This document shows, in pieces, positions 1 to 14,600 of a DNA stretch of 64,000 nucleotides. Numbering within the stretch: the stretch's first letter is position 1; every line of letters starts with the position of its first letter. Below the pieces are notes generated by a model that did not search any database, had not been told where the DNA came from, and saw nothing but the letters and a program-made list of their open reading frames with translations. The translations under genes and the position numbers were made by a program. The DNA is from Motacilla alba alba (Eukaryota; Chordata; Aves; Passeriformes; Motacillidae): assembly GCF_015832195.1 (NCBI RefSeq), contig NC_052017.1:80849801-80913800 (forward strand), given 5' to 3'.

Positions 1-3000
1 TTCTGGAATTGTTCTGAACAAAACTTTTTTCAGAAAGTGTATTTGTATTCTAGAGTTTTTGTAATGAAAGAGGATGAAAGAAAGGAAAAAAAAGGTCAGA
101 AGTTTCTTTCATCAATTTTTAAAGAGAATTTGAAAATGGAAGGTTTTCAGAAGTACTTTATCCATCAGAGAGAGCAGTCTACCTTTTTTTACTTGCCATC
201 TCACAAAATAAGTTTGAAATTTATAGTCCAGAAAAGTGACCAGAAAAAGTGACCAGTGTCCAGAAAGTAAAATTGTTATTATGCTTTTTTTTATAGTTAT
301 TTTTTAAGTTTCCATTTGACTTAAAAAAAATAATCTGTTGCATAATCAGAAAAAATTTAACAAGCACGATGTATAAGAAATTGTACTATTTATATGGTGT
401 TTGCCTACTTTATGCTCATTTCCTTTTTCAATCCTTTTTTCTTCTGTAATGCAAACTATATTGGTATTAACTGCTTTTATGTTTAAAAGTTTAACAAAGT
501 AGAAACTCTCTTATTTTGATACTGCACATACTACTGCAATTTTAAGCAATAACAAGTTAAGGAAGGTAAAACTAAAAAACCCAAAATCATAAGAAATAGT
601 TTCAGAAAATGCTTAAACATCTTGATCAATGGTACATATCTGCCTACCTTGGTCAGTAAAGTGAGTTACCAGCTTGGCATTCATGGTCAAAATAGATGTG
701 AAATATAAACTGATTGAAGTTACGTGCATTTATATCCAAATGTGAGCTGTTTAAGGTCATATTTGGGCACACGCCCAGAATCATTTTGCTGTTTTGTTTA
801 TTTAATTTTGAAAAAGAGGCTAAACTGTGAGGTGTTTGCTTTCTTGCTTAGAATAATGTGAAGCATCCCTTTTTTGAAAAATGTCATTCTTAAAGTAACT
901 TTAAGATGTGAAGTACATTTTTAGCTGCTAGGAAACTGTCTCTACTTCAAACTATTCAGTTCAACCTGTGACAACTGACGCTGACTGCAGTCGTACTCTG
1001 AGATTCCTGTAGCAAACTTTTTCAGGGACTTCCAGGTCACGTAAAATAACTTGTTTCATGGACCAATGCCATCTGATTTGTAATCTCTTTCAAATCTAAT
1101 TATAAGGATTTGCCAAAGTGAACACATTCAGTAACTTTGTATTGGGCATATGTGTATCTGTCATACAGATGATGAATATTTGATTCAAAAGTCCAAATCC
1201 TATTTAAAAAAGCATAGGAAATAAATGTTAGTGTAACAGTGCATAAGCTTTCTCAGGGTGGAAGCAACGGCCAGTGTGTGCCTTGAGGTCAAGTGACAGC
1301 CATGTGCCTCCATCCATTTAGGGAGTTGTACTGATCAGAGACAGGAGAACAGATTTCCTTCAACCAGAATTTGCCCCACAGTTTCCTAAAACACCAGGCA
1401 CACTGGAGTGTGTCCTGGCTCAGGTCTCATAATTTGTTGCAGTTTTCAGCATTTCTTGTGCTGTAGGTGTAGTTTTCATTATTGTTATTTAGATGTAATA
1501 CTGTCCCCCAGCTCTGTGAGGCCCTGTGTTTGAGTTGTGGTCGTTGCTGCCTCTGATAACCACAGAAAAAGTACCTGAAACCTCCTTCAGTCTGCACCCA
1601 GCCGTGCTGGGCTCAAGGACTCACTGTTAAGAGATGTGAACTTCTACTTTTCTTTGACTGGATTTGTTTTGGATGTGAATGAAAAAGGAGAATAATAGGA
1701 AGAAAGAAGCTTGGGTACCAAAGTTTTGTGTTACACTAATTTTAAATTGAATTAATGAGCAAAACTGAAACTTGAGGATATTTCCTAAGGACTTTTGCTT
1801 CATGGAGCCTAAATTTTTTTCATTGCTGCGCATCTAGAACATTCAGTTATCTCTGGAAAGTAATCCATAACTGTCACTGAAGACTAAAAACCAGAACAAA
1901 AAAGTAGATGGCATAGTTCTAACTTAGTTTTATCAAGTAATAGAGCTTACAGGATGATGTTGTGGTCTGTCAGGTATTCTTACTCTTCTTCTCATAAGTA
2001 AGGCACCCACTCCCCCATTACAAATATGTTTGATTGGAGAGTGGTCTTAGATGACAACAATGAATTGGGACAAGTTGCATGAAAAACAGGGACCCAGTAG
2101 AGGGAAAGAAACCCGAATTCGTTTCTACATTGAAGACAGATTTGCAGCTGAGTCCATTGCTTGGTCCATGTGGTATCAGGTGCTGGTCAATGAGTGTACA
2201 TATCAGCAGACATGTTGTTTGGGACTAGACACTCATTTCTTAATTTTTAGCATTTGGACTGCTAAATCCTACAGGCAGGAGTATGGGAAGGGGAAATGTG
2301 AGAGGATTAAATGGATCAACTTAAAAGACTTGAAATATAAACTTATAGGAAACCAGGCTTCATTATTTCCAGTGCTTGTGGATCTAGTTGTTTTGGGTTT
2401 GTTTTTTTTTTTTTTTTCCTATGGGTTGTGTAGCTTTATTTGGTACATAAGTAATATTTCCATGAAATCAGAATTGACATAAACAGGGAGAGCTGTTAAA
2501 AAAAAAAAAAATCTGTCCTGGAGTATCCTGGACTTCTTGTAACAACTAAAATTGTATTTAATATAGGGTGTTTTGTTTTTAAAAAGAAAAAAAAAAGACT
2601 GTAAACCTCTAATCCAAATTTATGGAAAACAAAAAATCGATGGAGGTAAAGACAGGCTGCTTCACCTGATCTCTGATTTTCAAATTGCTGAACAACTCCA
2701 GGGTAAATCATAATTCTGATGTAAATGGAAATTGCAGTGCAGTCTCTTAGGATATTACTAATGTAGACCGCTTCATATCTTTCTGACATTGTTCTTCAAG
2801 AAGATGAAAGGGCTTTCTGACAATCAAAATGGAGCAACTTCAAAGTAAATGATATTAAATTCATGATAGAGGGGTTTAATAGAGATATTATTAGTTATAT
2901 CTGCTTATATATCTCTGTTACATCCATGTTAGCTTTATCCATCTTTACCCACTGGACATATTAGTGGTTTGTCCTAGAAGGAGAAACATCAGGTTATTGG

Positions 3001-6000
3001 AAGGTTACTCTAGATCTCCTAAAGGAATATGTTTGGACAGATTTTACTTCTAAGTGCTTTTAGTCATTTTGGAGGAAAAATTTGGATTATATTTTCTGGT
3101 GACCTGAACTTCTGGGGCATCATCGATACTGAAGTTGATTTGCATGTCATAAAGGAGGCACTAGATGTCTCTGAGGGCTAAAGTAATAGAAATCAAGAGT
3201 TTTGCATCATTATTTCAGTCATGAACTCAACAGAAGCTCCTGCTTTCACCTTGAAGCACAGTGAGGAACAAGACAGGAGAATGACCCTGGTGTGTGAATT
3301 GTTTATGATTCTATCTATAAGCCAGAATGCTTGTGCAGTGGTGAAAAAAAAATTAGATTCAGTTATAGAATTTAGGAAGTTTCAGCAAGATATCCCCAAG
3401 GAAGACAAAAAAAGGTACTCTAGGGATTCATATATAAACTAATCTCAGAAGGGATGATTGTAGCAGTGTGGACTGAAGCCGGATAAAATCACAGTTTTTG
3501 TTTCGTGTATTGCAATAATGTGATTTCTCCAACGCTGCTGTTATCTTCAAAGCTGAGCTTACTTTGAAGCTGAATTTATCTGACAGCTCTGTGTCAATGA
3601 CTGAAGTCATGAAAGCTCATTATGATTTCATCTGCAAATTTCAAAGTCTCTTCCATTACAAAGATATGTCTTTTTCAAGTATGGAGAAACCTTAATTTTA
3701 CCGTAGTCAGTTCAGTAGCAACCTTCATTGTACAACTGTAATCAAAATGGGCAAAAAGGGTGCATGAAGCATAACATTGAAAATTACCTCAAAAACCTGA
3801 TAGAGCAGTTACATAAAATTCCTCTGTAGCCGTGCTTACTGATCTTAAAGGATATGGCCCATGGTGGAAGTGGGCTGAGCTCAGGAAAGTGTTCCAAAGG
3901 AAGGGAAAAGATTGGGATTCTTGTAAATCAGAGTACACAGTGTTCTAGTGTATGAAGGACTAATACATAAATTAATGACAGGTTTAGAGAGGGAACATTG
4001 GGGTTTCTGTGTACTCTATACTGTAGTATACTGAGTTTTAAGGAAATATGAAGCTAGTGAAGGGAATTCATTTCTATCCAGGGCATTGTTAAATGATGTA
4101 ACTTGTTGCAATAAATTGTTGAGGCTTAAATCTTAAGAACCAATAAAACTCCACACAACTGAAATTGTGCAGGATATCAGGATAAAGTAAAATTATAATA
4201 GACAAAAAATAAATTTTTGTTAGCATAGTAAATCAAATTTTAATGTTTTAAATCTTTTTCCTTAATATTAACAATCAGATTTAGAGCTGTGCCTTTTGCA
4301 TTCTGCTTATTTCTGTGCCGCCATTTGACAATAACCAGATAAGGCATGCCTGATCTAGAATGGTATTTCCAATGTTCCTCTTTTTAAGGGAGTGTTAAGT
4401 CAGTTTGCAGCAAATTGTCCCTCTGATTTATTTTGTTTTTTTCAGGTTTGGTCACCTGTACTTTAAATGGCAGAGTGCAAACACAGTAATTGTGTTTACA
4501 CATTTTATACAGAAAAGTCTGCTCACATGTAGACCTTAACACAAAGCAGAGTTTTGTTTCTGTATTCTTCAATTTGACCTCAGTAAATTGAGGGATGGAT
4601 GAAGCCTGAATAAGTAATGTACACTGTTGCCATTTATAGCTTCACTAATGCAGCAACTCTTCAAGAGTGCTGGAGTGATTTGTTAGCTGAGCTGACTGAC
4701 AGCAGTCCTTAGCCATCTGAGTGCAATTAAATGGAACTCCATCCAAATTAATTATATTTATGTGCCAGCTTTTATTTTTACTTAGTCTCAGGACATCATA
4801 GTAATTTTTAATTTATTTGGCTGTGGTAGGGTTTCAATTTTCATTGAAAATAGTGTCAGGCAACCCTGTTCTTAACCAAGTTATAGGAGGTCAAGAAATA
4901 ATTTTAAAAACTTTTGAATATTTATTGATGGAGTTATCAAAACTTCCTTTTATTTTTCCCCCTTGGTTCATCTCATTCTCCTTTTCACATTAAGTTGTTG
5001 ACTGAGAATACTTCTGCACTAATACTGCAGCCACCAAATAAAAGGCATTTATTCAAAACCTCTGACATTCATCTTGAACAAATATGTTCACAAGCCTTAA
5101 AAAAGGCAAACATACATTTTCGTTGTGTTTATTTATGACTTTTTTTGTATCTTCAGGGTGATGTGACTCAGTCTATTGCATTCTGAAATAATAATATTTA
5201 GCTCTGAATACTCCAGTGGATGGGGTTGTATTCTTCTTGTCTGAGAATGTAAACTCATGCAAACACTGAGCTCATTTACCAGAATACACAGTGACTTGTC
5301 CTTGCAGGTTGAAGGGCAGGATGAAGTGTCACAGTCACCCTATCAAGACCCCTTTTCTTACTTGAAAGCAGAATCATACTGCATATTTTCTTCAGCTAGA
5401 GAAATACAGATGAAAATAAAAATATTAATCCTTCCAGAACAGAGTTTTTCTAATTCAACAATACTTGTTATTTCATCAGAAAGCTGAAGTTATAAAAGCA
5501 CGCCTTTCAGTTTGTGCTATGAAAGTCTCCAGCCTTGTTACTTATAACAATTTCTAACATGGGAGATCAGTGAAACCCGTTACTACCTTGTAAAGATACA
5601 GGTGTTCATTTATCTATCATTTGAAATTTGTGATACCCCTACATAGACTGGGACTAGTCCAGAAATAGGTCAGCCCCAAAATGCAGTTTTTGCTTTGCCT
5701 TGTCAGAGAGGGTCCAGATGTAGAAAAGCAGCTGTAGACTATACCTGTATTTTTTTCAGCTATCTGATTCAGAGGAAGGACTGATTCCCTTCGATCTCTT
5801 TGTAATTTAAATTGATCCCCAGAAGGAAAAGAGGAAAAAACCCCCACCCACAATAGCAGAGCTGATGTGTGGTACTGCAGATACTTTGCCAGTTACACAG
5901 GCTGCACTGCCAGACACCAGGTCAGGTACCAGACTGTCACTCAGCCAATACCAGTGCAGCGCTCAGCACAACATTCTTCTGGGTTATTGCTCTGTTGCTC

Positions 6001-7415
6001 AAAAGCAGCCCCATCTTTAGTGCATGAAGATTATTTCTGAAGGTAGTGGCAGATTCCAGGATGCTTTGTAAAAGGCTGTTTGCGTGTTGGTGTTTGTGGG
6101 GACACCGTGTGTGTAAATTTCTCCATTTACTGTTCTGGTAATGTCATACTACCACTTATTAGCAAAAATTTTATTTTTCATAGCTGAGTTTATTCTGCCC
6201 CCATCCACTCAGTATAAATTCTATGAAAAACATGAGAGTTAGTCAATAGACCCACATCTCTTGGCATTGCCTGACTTAGCTAAGTATTTTCATAGCCTTG
6301 GATGACTTTAGCAAGCTGGAATCCTGAGAGGATATCTGGCTGTTACTCTACCTAGAAAACTTATAATTCTGCTTTAAGCTGAAATGAAATATGCTCACTG
6401 TATTTAAAGCATGAGAAGAGATTAATTCAGAAGTTTCTGAAATTTTCAGGCAGTTGTTCACAAAACTAGAAATATACTGTATGTTTTCACATAGGAACAC
6501 ATAAACCTCTTTGCAAAGGCACTAAGCTTCCTATTAAAAATAGTTAATTTATGTATCCTATCCCTTACTGAAAAGCTGATCCCGAATCCCAATGCACACA
6601 TTGAAGCATTTGTGTGAGATGACTTGGTAGAATGAATATTATGTTAGAGAGTTTTAAAGTACTTAGAAAAAGAAGTAATAGTAGTGAGTATTATCTTCTG
6701 AAATGTAGGCTAAAAGGAATAATAGACATATAATGAAATCTATCATCAGCAATTTTGTATGAAGTATAAAAATGATCCATTACACAGAATGCAAGAAAAA
6801 AGGCAGCTGGTGGATTATGGGAAATTATCCATCAAAAATCTTGCTGGGAGTCATATGAATGTAATTTTGGAAAAAAAAAAGCAACTAAGAAATGCAGTGT
6901 TGTTTGGTATCTCTAGTTAGGGAAATGTTTTTACTTCTTTCCTTTGTTTTCAGAATGACTGGTGTTTTATTTGCTGGTTAGTTTTCTAAGTAAAACTGAA
7001 GAAGTATAATAATATGAGTTGCCCTATCTGTAAAGCAAAATCTGGCTTTCCATTATAGTCCTAAGAAAACTAACTAACATTGCCATAGGAAGAAAAATAC
7101 TGTATGAGCAGAATTTCCTGTGTTGTGAGAGGCAGGTAGCGTGAAATGTGGAGAAGAAATGAAAACCTAAATAACAGGAGTGCAAGATTTTACAAAAGCG
7201 TTTGTCCTTTCTAAAGCTACAGAAGAGCTTTGCTTAATATAGTCGGACAAATAGAGATGAAAATGAACTATTAATCTTTTGCCTTTTGTGAGGTGGGTAC
7301 CTTTGATTATTTGGGAGAAATTTATTGATGAGTTTAGTTCTTAGAACTGCATTCTTCCTGCAGTCCCAGCCTGATAAAGAGCATGTGCTTTTTTAATTTA
7401 ATACTCAACCTTTCC

Positions 7416-7497
7416 TTTTTTTCCCTCTACACACACACGCACACCCTCCAGAGAGTTTTTTTCCCTCCTACACGCACACCCTCCAGAGAGTTTTTTT
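7416..7497. repeat. Local tandem duplication, pyrimidine/CA-rich
   Basis: Two adjacent copies of a 35-40 bp unit, each a T run followed by ccct-c, a CA/cacgcacac stretch and cctccagagag (7416-7455 and 7456-7490), then a third T run. The copies differ mainly in CA-repeat length, which suggests a recent slippage or duplication. Confidence 0.85.
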
Positions 7498-7689
7498 GGC
7501 TTGTTTTTTTTTAACATAGGTGCCATCTTGGGTACAGTACTTTCCCTGCTGTTGAATCAGTTTAGCCACACAAGTTTACAGCACAGACCATGTAGAACAC
7601 TGTTCATTGTGAAAAACTGACCATTTATTCCTCTCTTCCATTTACCATCTTTTAAGCAGTTAATTATCTGTGAAAGCATAATAGATTTT

Positions 7690-8650
7690 TGTTTAGCTTG
7701 TGGCTGCAGGTCTCCTAAGATGGAATAATTCTTTTGAGATACACTGTGAAATGTCTTTCTGAATTCAAAGTAAACTGTATCAGCTTACCACCTGTATCCA
7801 TAAGTTTGTTGACTCCTTCAGAGGTTCTGATAGGTTTGTAGCTTCCTTTTAAAGAAAAGCAGAGCATATAATTTTGTTCTCCAGCAGATCATATTTCATA
7901 TTCCACTAATTTCATGCTTTATTATGATTTCCCTGATTTGCCCAATTCAGATGTCATGCTCATTTTTTCAGTTCCCCTGAACTTCCTGGAGTATCTTTTA
8001 AAAGTGGTGTCACATTTAGCATCTTCCAGGCTTCAGGTAGGAAGGTAAATTTAGCCAAGAAAATGTGTGTCACCAGTATTAGTCTTATTTCTGCTTCTGT
8101 AGTAACATTGTTTGGTGACCTTTGTTTCTCTTTTTATCTATTTGTGCCATCATGTCTTTAACTAGCACAGCCTGCTGTGGTCTCGCCATTTCTAAATACC
8201 CCTTGTATGCCCTCACAGTATGCTGGGCAATTGCTACTTTGTAGCAATATTTCTGTCCCTGATGTCCTTGAAGTAGGACTGCATCTTAGCCTTTAGACCT
8301 CACACAGTACCTCCTTGAATTCTTTTCTGGCCTCTCTCACTATGTTTTTACATTTATTATGCTAGATTCATTACTAATTCCCTTCATTCTTGGTTTGTAC
8401 CCAACTTCAGCTTTTTGCAGGTTAGTGGTATCTCCCTGCTGTTTTCTTTTTAGTTCTGATTTCTTTTTGCCCTTCCTCAGATTTCTTGATTGGCAGCAAG
8501 CATTTGCTCTCTGCCTCTAAAACACTGCCCCTGGTGAGCTTTCCTCCTGTAGTGCTCTGCTGGGTCACATCCCTCTGCAGGTCCCTCATTAATGGTTGTA
8601 CTGAACCCAGCTCTCTTCTTTGTTCATTTGTACTGTAGAGGAGGGGTCAG
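7690..8650 (-). mobile_element. Degraded CR1/L3-like LINE fragment, antisense
   Basis: Read on the minus strand, 7996-8037 gives PEAWKMLNVTPLLK, which corresponds to the W-R-x-A-N-V-T-P-I-F-K block of CR1-type reverse transcriptases. Flanking nucleotides (gactccttcagaggttctgatagg at the left, and tacctccttgaattcttttctggcc towards the right) resemble the remembered amniote CR1 consensus in reverse orientation. The frame is broken throughout, so the copy is old and inactive. Ends are approximate. Confidence 0.6.
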
Positions 8651-11600
8651 GGACTAACCCCCTAATACTTTTCCTTTGAGTAGAGTCACCTCTCAAAGCA
8701 GCATAATTCAGCAAAGAAAATTATTTTTAAGCTTTTCTGGGAAAGAAAAAAAAAAAAGCAACCCAAAACTCTTAGCCAAAATATATGTGTTTTTGTCATT
8801 TATTATTATTTCTTAACCTTGGCCAGTTAAACCAGTAGTCCAAGGGTAAAAGCTGAGTTCCTGCAGGGGATTTTTTGCAGCTACTGAACAGTTATATTAC
8901 ATTTTAAACCCCCAAAATACCCCTTCTCCCCCACTTACACTCTGATAGCTCCCCACTTCCACCCTAAGGGTGGTCAAACAGGAGGACTCAGAATCCATGA
9001 TCTTGGAAATTTATGAAAAAAATACAGCATTTGGTTTCTGTAGCTGTTCAAAATCATACTATATTTTGTATGCAGTCACAAAATGACACACAAAGTGGTT
9101 TTAGTGTTTGATTGTCACTGCTAAAACAGGGCCTTACCCAAAAGGCAGTGAAGTCGATTTAGTCTTCCTCTGATTTCAGGGGTAACTGAGTCAGCCTCAG
9201 ACTTTTTGTCATTCTGACTGCTTTTAGAAGAGATAAATACTTGCTCAAAAATGGGTTCCCAACAGTTAAAAGAATAGTTTATCATTGCCATCAGGGATAT
9301 TTATTATGAATTGAATGCAAGGGGCTTTTGTTTGTTGGCTGGATAATTGTAATTTTAAGCATCTTTTTCTTCCTACGCGGTTCAGTGAGTAAAAATATAT
9401 ATTTTTAAATCTAGCTTATTTTTTAAAATTGTCACTTATCAAATCCAGTAAAAATATAAGTCCTTTGAAGCTTCAAATTTGACATGTGCTCTTGGGGAAA
9501 TGACTTTAAAGGCTGTGGGAGTATGAGAAATCCCTGATGAATTAACTTTCCAACTCTGTAAATGCACAGAACCAAGTACTTACTCGTTGGAATAAGGAAC
9601 GCGATTAAGAAAGCAAAAAGCTCTAAACCCCACAGCTGGAGCACAGATGCCAACAAACATAACTTTGATGCTTCACAGATGATTTCAAACACAAAGCTGT
9701 TCCAATTGATTCCTTCCCTGCATTTTCCTTGGAGAAACATTAAGTGCTCTGTGGTTTGTTTGTTGGTGTTCTTAAGTGGTGAAGGGATAATACAAGTTCA
9801 TAAAGAAAGGTTTTTTCCTAAATGAATGCATGCTTGTTCAATTCTATTAATTAAAGTTAACAAACCATATGTCCATAGATTTTTAAGTGTGCAGTACAAA
9901 CAGTGCAATTTTTCAGTGCTTTTCTGGACGTGAGTTTTTAAAAGTAAATGAGGATGGGATACACTTATTCTGTGATAGGAAACTTGAAGGTTTAATGCTA
10001 GAGAGTTTGGGCCATCTCAGAAGACCTTTTTTTAACTTCAGAAAAGCAGATAAGCCCTTAAAGGCCACCTCCAACACTGCAGTTTAACTCCTGCAGTGGA
10101 GTCTAACTTGCAGCTAGGGTTGAGGTTACAGAAGGTATCCATATACATATAGGTATATCTGAGGCATATTCTGGGTTGTGAACAGGTAGTTTTGTAGGTG
10201 TGTAGATGCTGAAGTGCATGGTAGTTGAGCTTATTGTAAAGTTTTAGTAAGGATCAGTAGCACAGCTGTATTGGGAGTGCAAAACAGACACCAGACGCCT
10301 GTGTGCTGGGGAGCAGCTTCATCCAGGTTTGTCTGAGTGACTGCCTAAGGTAAAGGATACAGAAAGAAAAGGGAACTGATTAAAAATGTCTAAAAGGATT
10401 TTTGAGCTCTGACTTGACTGAATCACTATCAGTCCTGCTGGGATCAGGCTCTTCTTTGGAGAGGTCGCACTCATCTAGATTTCCTGAAGGCCATGTTGTT
10501 GTGAAATGGTCATTTAGGTAAAGAATAAATTTACCTGTTTTAGTTAGTAGTTTAACTCGATTCTCATTTCTCATACTTTGAATAATACCAATCATTGCAT
10601 GAGCCTGGGTTTGTTTCGTTCATCAAGAACAGTAAAGCATGAATGGCTTCTCTGAATTACTGCAAGTAAAATTTGTACCTCAGTCACCATAAGTCCTGCA
10701 CAGTCCCAGCTATAATTAAAAACATAGCAGAACAGGACTTCTGAATCATATTGGTAGTATTCCAGGCTACACAGACAGATTGAACAACAAAAAAAGAAAC
10801 AAACAAAAAAAAAAACTCCCACAACACATTAGAAAACATAAAGGTTTATCTTGAAGAGCTTGCTTAATAACACTGCTGTTATTTTCCGATCAGGAACCAG
10901 CCAGCAGTAACTGTACTGCCTGTTGCATGGAAGAGCACCTTCCTGACTTTCTGAATTATTATGTCTCCGTTTTCTTACACTTACATTGTGTCTGGGACAG
11001 ATAGTACTATGTAAGGATTTAAAGTACTGTAATTAATGAAAAAAATATTGCAAATTTTGAGGAAAGAATTCCCAATGCTTTTTTTTTTTTTAATTCAGCT
11101 CATCTTTTAAATGGTTTCAAAATTACAAATAAGTCTTAAAAATATGTATTAGTGAGGGAGAAATAAGTGAAAAAATGATAGTGTATGATGAATGCAGTTT
11201 TACCTGCATATTAACACATCCTACAAATTCACAATTCACCACTTGCTTATGTCACAGTAAAGTCCTGAACTAAGGAAATCGGAGCTGAATTGTGCCAGGA
11301 CCTTTATTACTGTTCTCCTCTTCCCACTACCCAAAATTCTTAAATCCATGGACAGTTTATTTTGGTTGGTAAAAACTATTACATACTAGATCTTTACAAT
11401 GTAGCAAATGAAGTAAATAATTTCACTCATTTCAGAAGAGTAGAAAAATAAAAAAGAAAGAGGAAACCATTTTTTTAGTCACCACTTCCTAAGCCTTTAA
11501 TGGGATTTGAAATGTTGGAGAACTTTTGCTCCCACCTCTGCTAATCTAAGGGCTGGCTGCCCTGCAGATGAGAGAGTAGCTCTACATGATAAGGGTTAAT

Positions 11601-14600
11601 GCTCAGAACTTAATTTTTGATTTACAATATTCTCTGTGACTTGATGCTGATGAAGATTCGTTTCTGTCACTTTTTTCCCACTCCAACATTGAAGTATCAT
11701 GCTATGAATGAGAATTCTGTGTTTGATTCTTTCCTGGAAAGGGTATGAAAATGGAAGTTTGAAGCTCTGTGGAAAAAATTACAACACATAAAACAAAAAA
11801 TTTGAATGTCAGTCTCTACCTCAAACAATTCCTAGACTGTTACAAATGCATCCACATACTCAGAAACAAGTTTTAAACCTTTTCAGTAGTTGTCATTATT
11901 TTCCTGAGGCTCCATCTAAAGAGATTTCCATTTTACAGTCGTATTTGCACCCTCTATATCAGATGAGTATAATTACTGTATAATAACAATCAATCAGGCC
12001 CTGCCATTCATAGATCTTTGCTGATATCACATGATAACAAAGACAGCTTAGATATAGACCTTCTGGATTTTTGTTTCGCATTTTCTTGTCTTGTAGTTTT
12101 GAATTCAAAGATACCAGTGGTAAATAAGTTTCATATATGTTGGTTGATATGGGTAAGGACTTCATCACAATTACATGTAAAAAATATGTTTGATTTATTT
12201 GTTTACATTTAAAGAAATTGTGAAGTTGCAAACTCAATCATTCCAATACAGGATCTAGTAACAATGACAGAGTGAAAGTTGCATATGAGTATTTGAAAAT
12301 ATTCTTAACTGTGAAGTATGAGAAATTTGTTGCAGTTAAGTTAGTGAACAGATTGCTTGGACTCCCACCTATTTACTAACACTTATAATCATGTTAGAGG
12401 CAAAAAAAATACATCATTTATGTGAAGCCAAGAATTTAATCTTAGCCTGATTACAGTCTTAATGTTCCTTACATTTGTAACAGCTTTATCAAATAGTTTA
12501 AATTACATGCTGGTAACATAAATACACAAACTTTTTAGTGTATGCCTTTCTCTGGTGTTGGGCTGGCCTTCCCACTGCCCCTTTAAGTGGGGGTTGATGG
12601 TTTCAGTCTGGGGGTGGATTTACAGCAATTGGACTGTATCCTGAGCCCTTGGCCAGAAGTATGACATTGATATTTATGATTTCTTTTTTCTCAATTTAGG
12701 ATGTGGTTGGGAACTTTTTTGTATTTGTTAAGAGGCTTCAAGGTTTGCTTATTATTTGTTGATTTGCAAGTCCGTATTGCAGCTGAATTTACTGTGTAAT
12801 GTGTGTTTTACATATGTTGGGTGCTTGCTCTTTGTTCTCTCTGCTCCCGCAAGGCTTGAAAAGAATGGCCTGACTTACCTTGCTCCTGGGGTTGCATTCA
12901 TTTGATGACCAGTAACTGGCCATCAGAGATGTTTATAGCCCTTGGGCTTCAGGTATTGCTCTCTGCCAGTTCTTTCAAAGCTTCCTCTGTGCTGTGTTTT
13001 ATTAAGGGGGTCTAATGGGTCATTCTGCTCTCAGTAACTGCATGTTACAAATGCCCATTAGTTACAACTGATATATTGGTGTAGACATTACATCACACAA
13101 TTATAACAGAGGTGATGAAAAGTTAAAACAAAGCAGGTAATAGAGATCTGGTAATTAGATAATTGCTGTTGCTTGCAAAAACAAATCTTCAGGCAAACCA
13201 GCGCAAGCTCAGGCACAGCCCAGCAGGTCCTTCAGCCTGTCTTGTTAGCTTGATACAAAACTGGTGGTCTGGTACAAACAGCATGTATTTACTGAACTAC
13301 AAAGCTAGGAAGCATGTTAGTGGTTAACTTATGCTTAGGTTTCAGGTGGACCATTCATGCTGGAATGCAAGAGCGGCTCCTCAGACAATTTATGGCACTT
13401 CCCATACCCATGAAAAAAACCCCAAAACATTGGATTTTCAAACCCAAATCCCTTAATATGGACATCAGTGTTTCAGAAATTCCATTTCACCTAAGGATTG
13501 GGATAGCCGTCTCTGGATTTTATTCAGTAGACTTCACATCCACTGGAATAAATCATGGGCTTGTGATTCTTAGTGCTAGGCTAGAAGCCTTATCCTCTGG
13601 GCAAATAAAGATGCATCTGGGTTTTTTGGTCCTGCTAGCAAACAGTGGAAATTCTCATTTAACTGCTGATTAGTAGGAGACTCCCTTGATCAGATGCATC
13701 TGCTGTGTATTCATATTTCACTGGCTGTGATGCCAGGCAGGCCCACGTTTGTTTTCACTTTGCCAGAAAGAAGATGATACATTGTACTGGTAAAACTACA
13801 CAATCTTAACATTACATGTTGCTGCTCTTCTTTGAGCCAGATGCTTCTGTTTATTACTCAATTAAAGTAGATATAAAATACGCAGGTCTCATTCTCATTG
13901 CTTTTCTTAAGCTCCTTGCCTAAAATGATTTTTTTAAAAATTAATAATCTTCAGTGTATGAAAGGGGCTCATGGGACCTCATTAAAGGAGTCTCAAGGAA
14001 ATCTGAAGTTGGCATAATGTGAATCCATGTGACCCTCTAGCAATGAATTGCTTTGTTTGTTAGAAAGGCAAGCAATCTCTGTACCCACTTGTCCTTCCTG
14101 CTAGAAGAAAGGATCTCTTCAGAAAAAACACAACTTTAGGGTGTAATAATCACATTTAGTACTATTGTAGCAGAAGATGTTGTTCCTGTATCACAGTTTC
14201 CTCCTGTGCTAAGAATTGTTCTCTGAGGCTAAATTCATAGAAGGAATGATGGGCATGTAAAGTATTTGAGGATGCTATTCTCATTGGATTTGAAATACTG
14301 AATGATTTAAATTTTCTTAGGGTTTTATGTCACTGAATCCTACAAAAATTAGTTTGCATTTTCTGTAATGTTTTGTGTCTTTGAGAGATGGGAGCAGCCA
14401 TATGATTACTGATCCTGTGTTCAAGTGCTAGCTAAATGCTCTTTGGAACATTCACACATACAAAATGAAATGGTTTTTTTGCCTCTGAGCAGGATAAGAC
14501 CCTGACATATTGGACTAATTCTATCTGGAATCTTGGGTTAAAAAAAAAATTACCCTGTTGAATCTGCCACAGGTTCTTTCAAAGGAAAAAGACAGTGAGA

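Noticed and set aside
2051..2482. The longest intronic open frame in the upstream region (143 codons, + strand)
   Set aside because: It ends in a poly-T-derived run of phenylalanines, has no recognisable domain and no splice or start context; a chance frame in AT-rich DNA.
9432..9825. Opposed open frames with many hydrophobic residues
   Set aside because: No conserved motif, no codon bias; chance.
12541..13060. GC-richer patch considered as a solo LTR
   Set aside because: I could not find matching terminal repeats, TG...CA ends or a target-site duplication.
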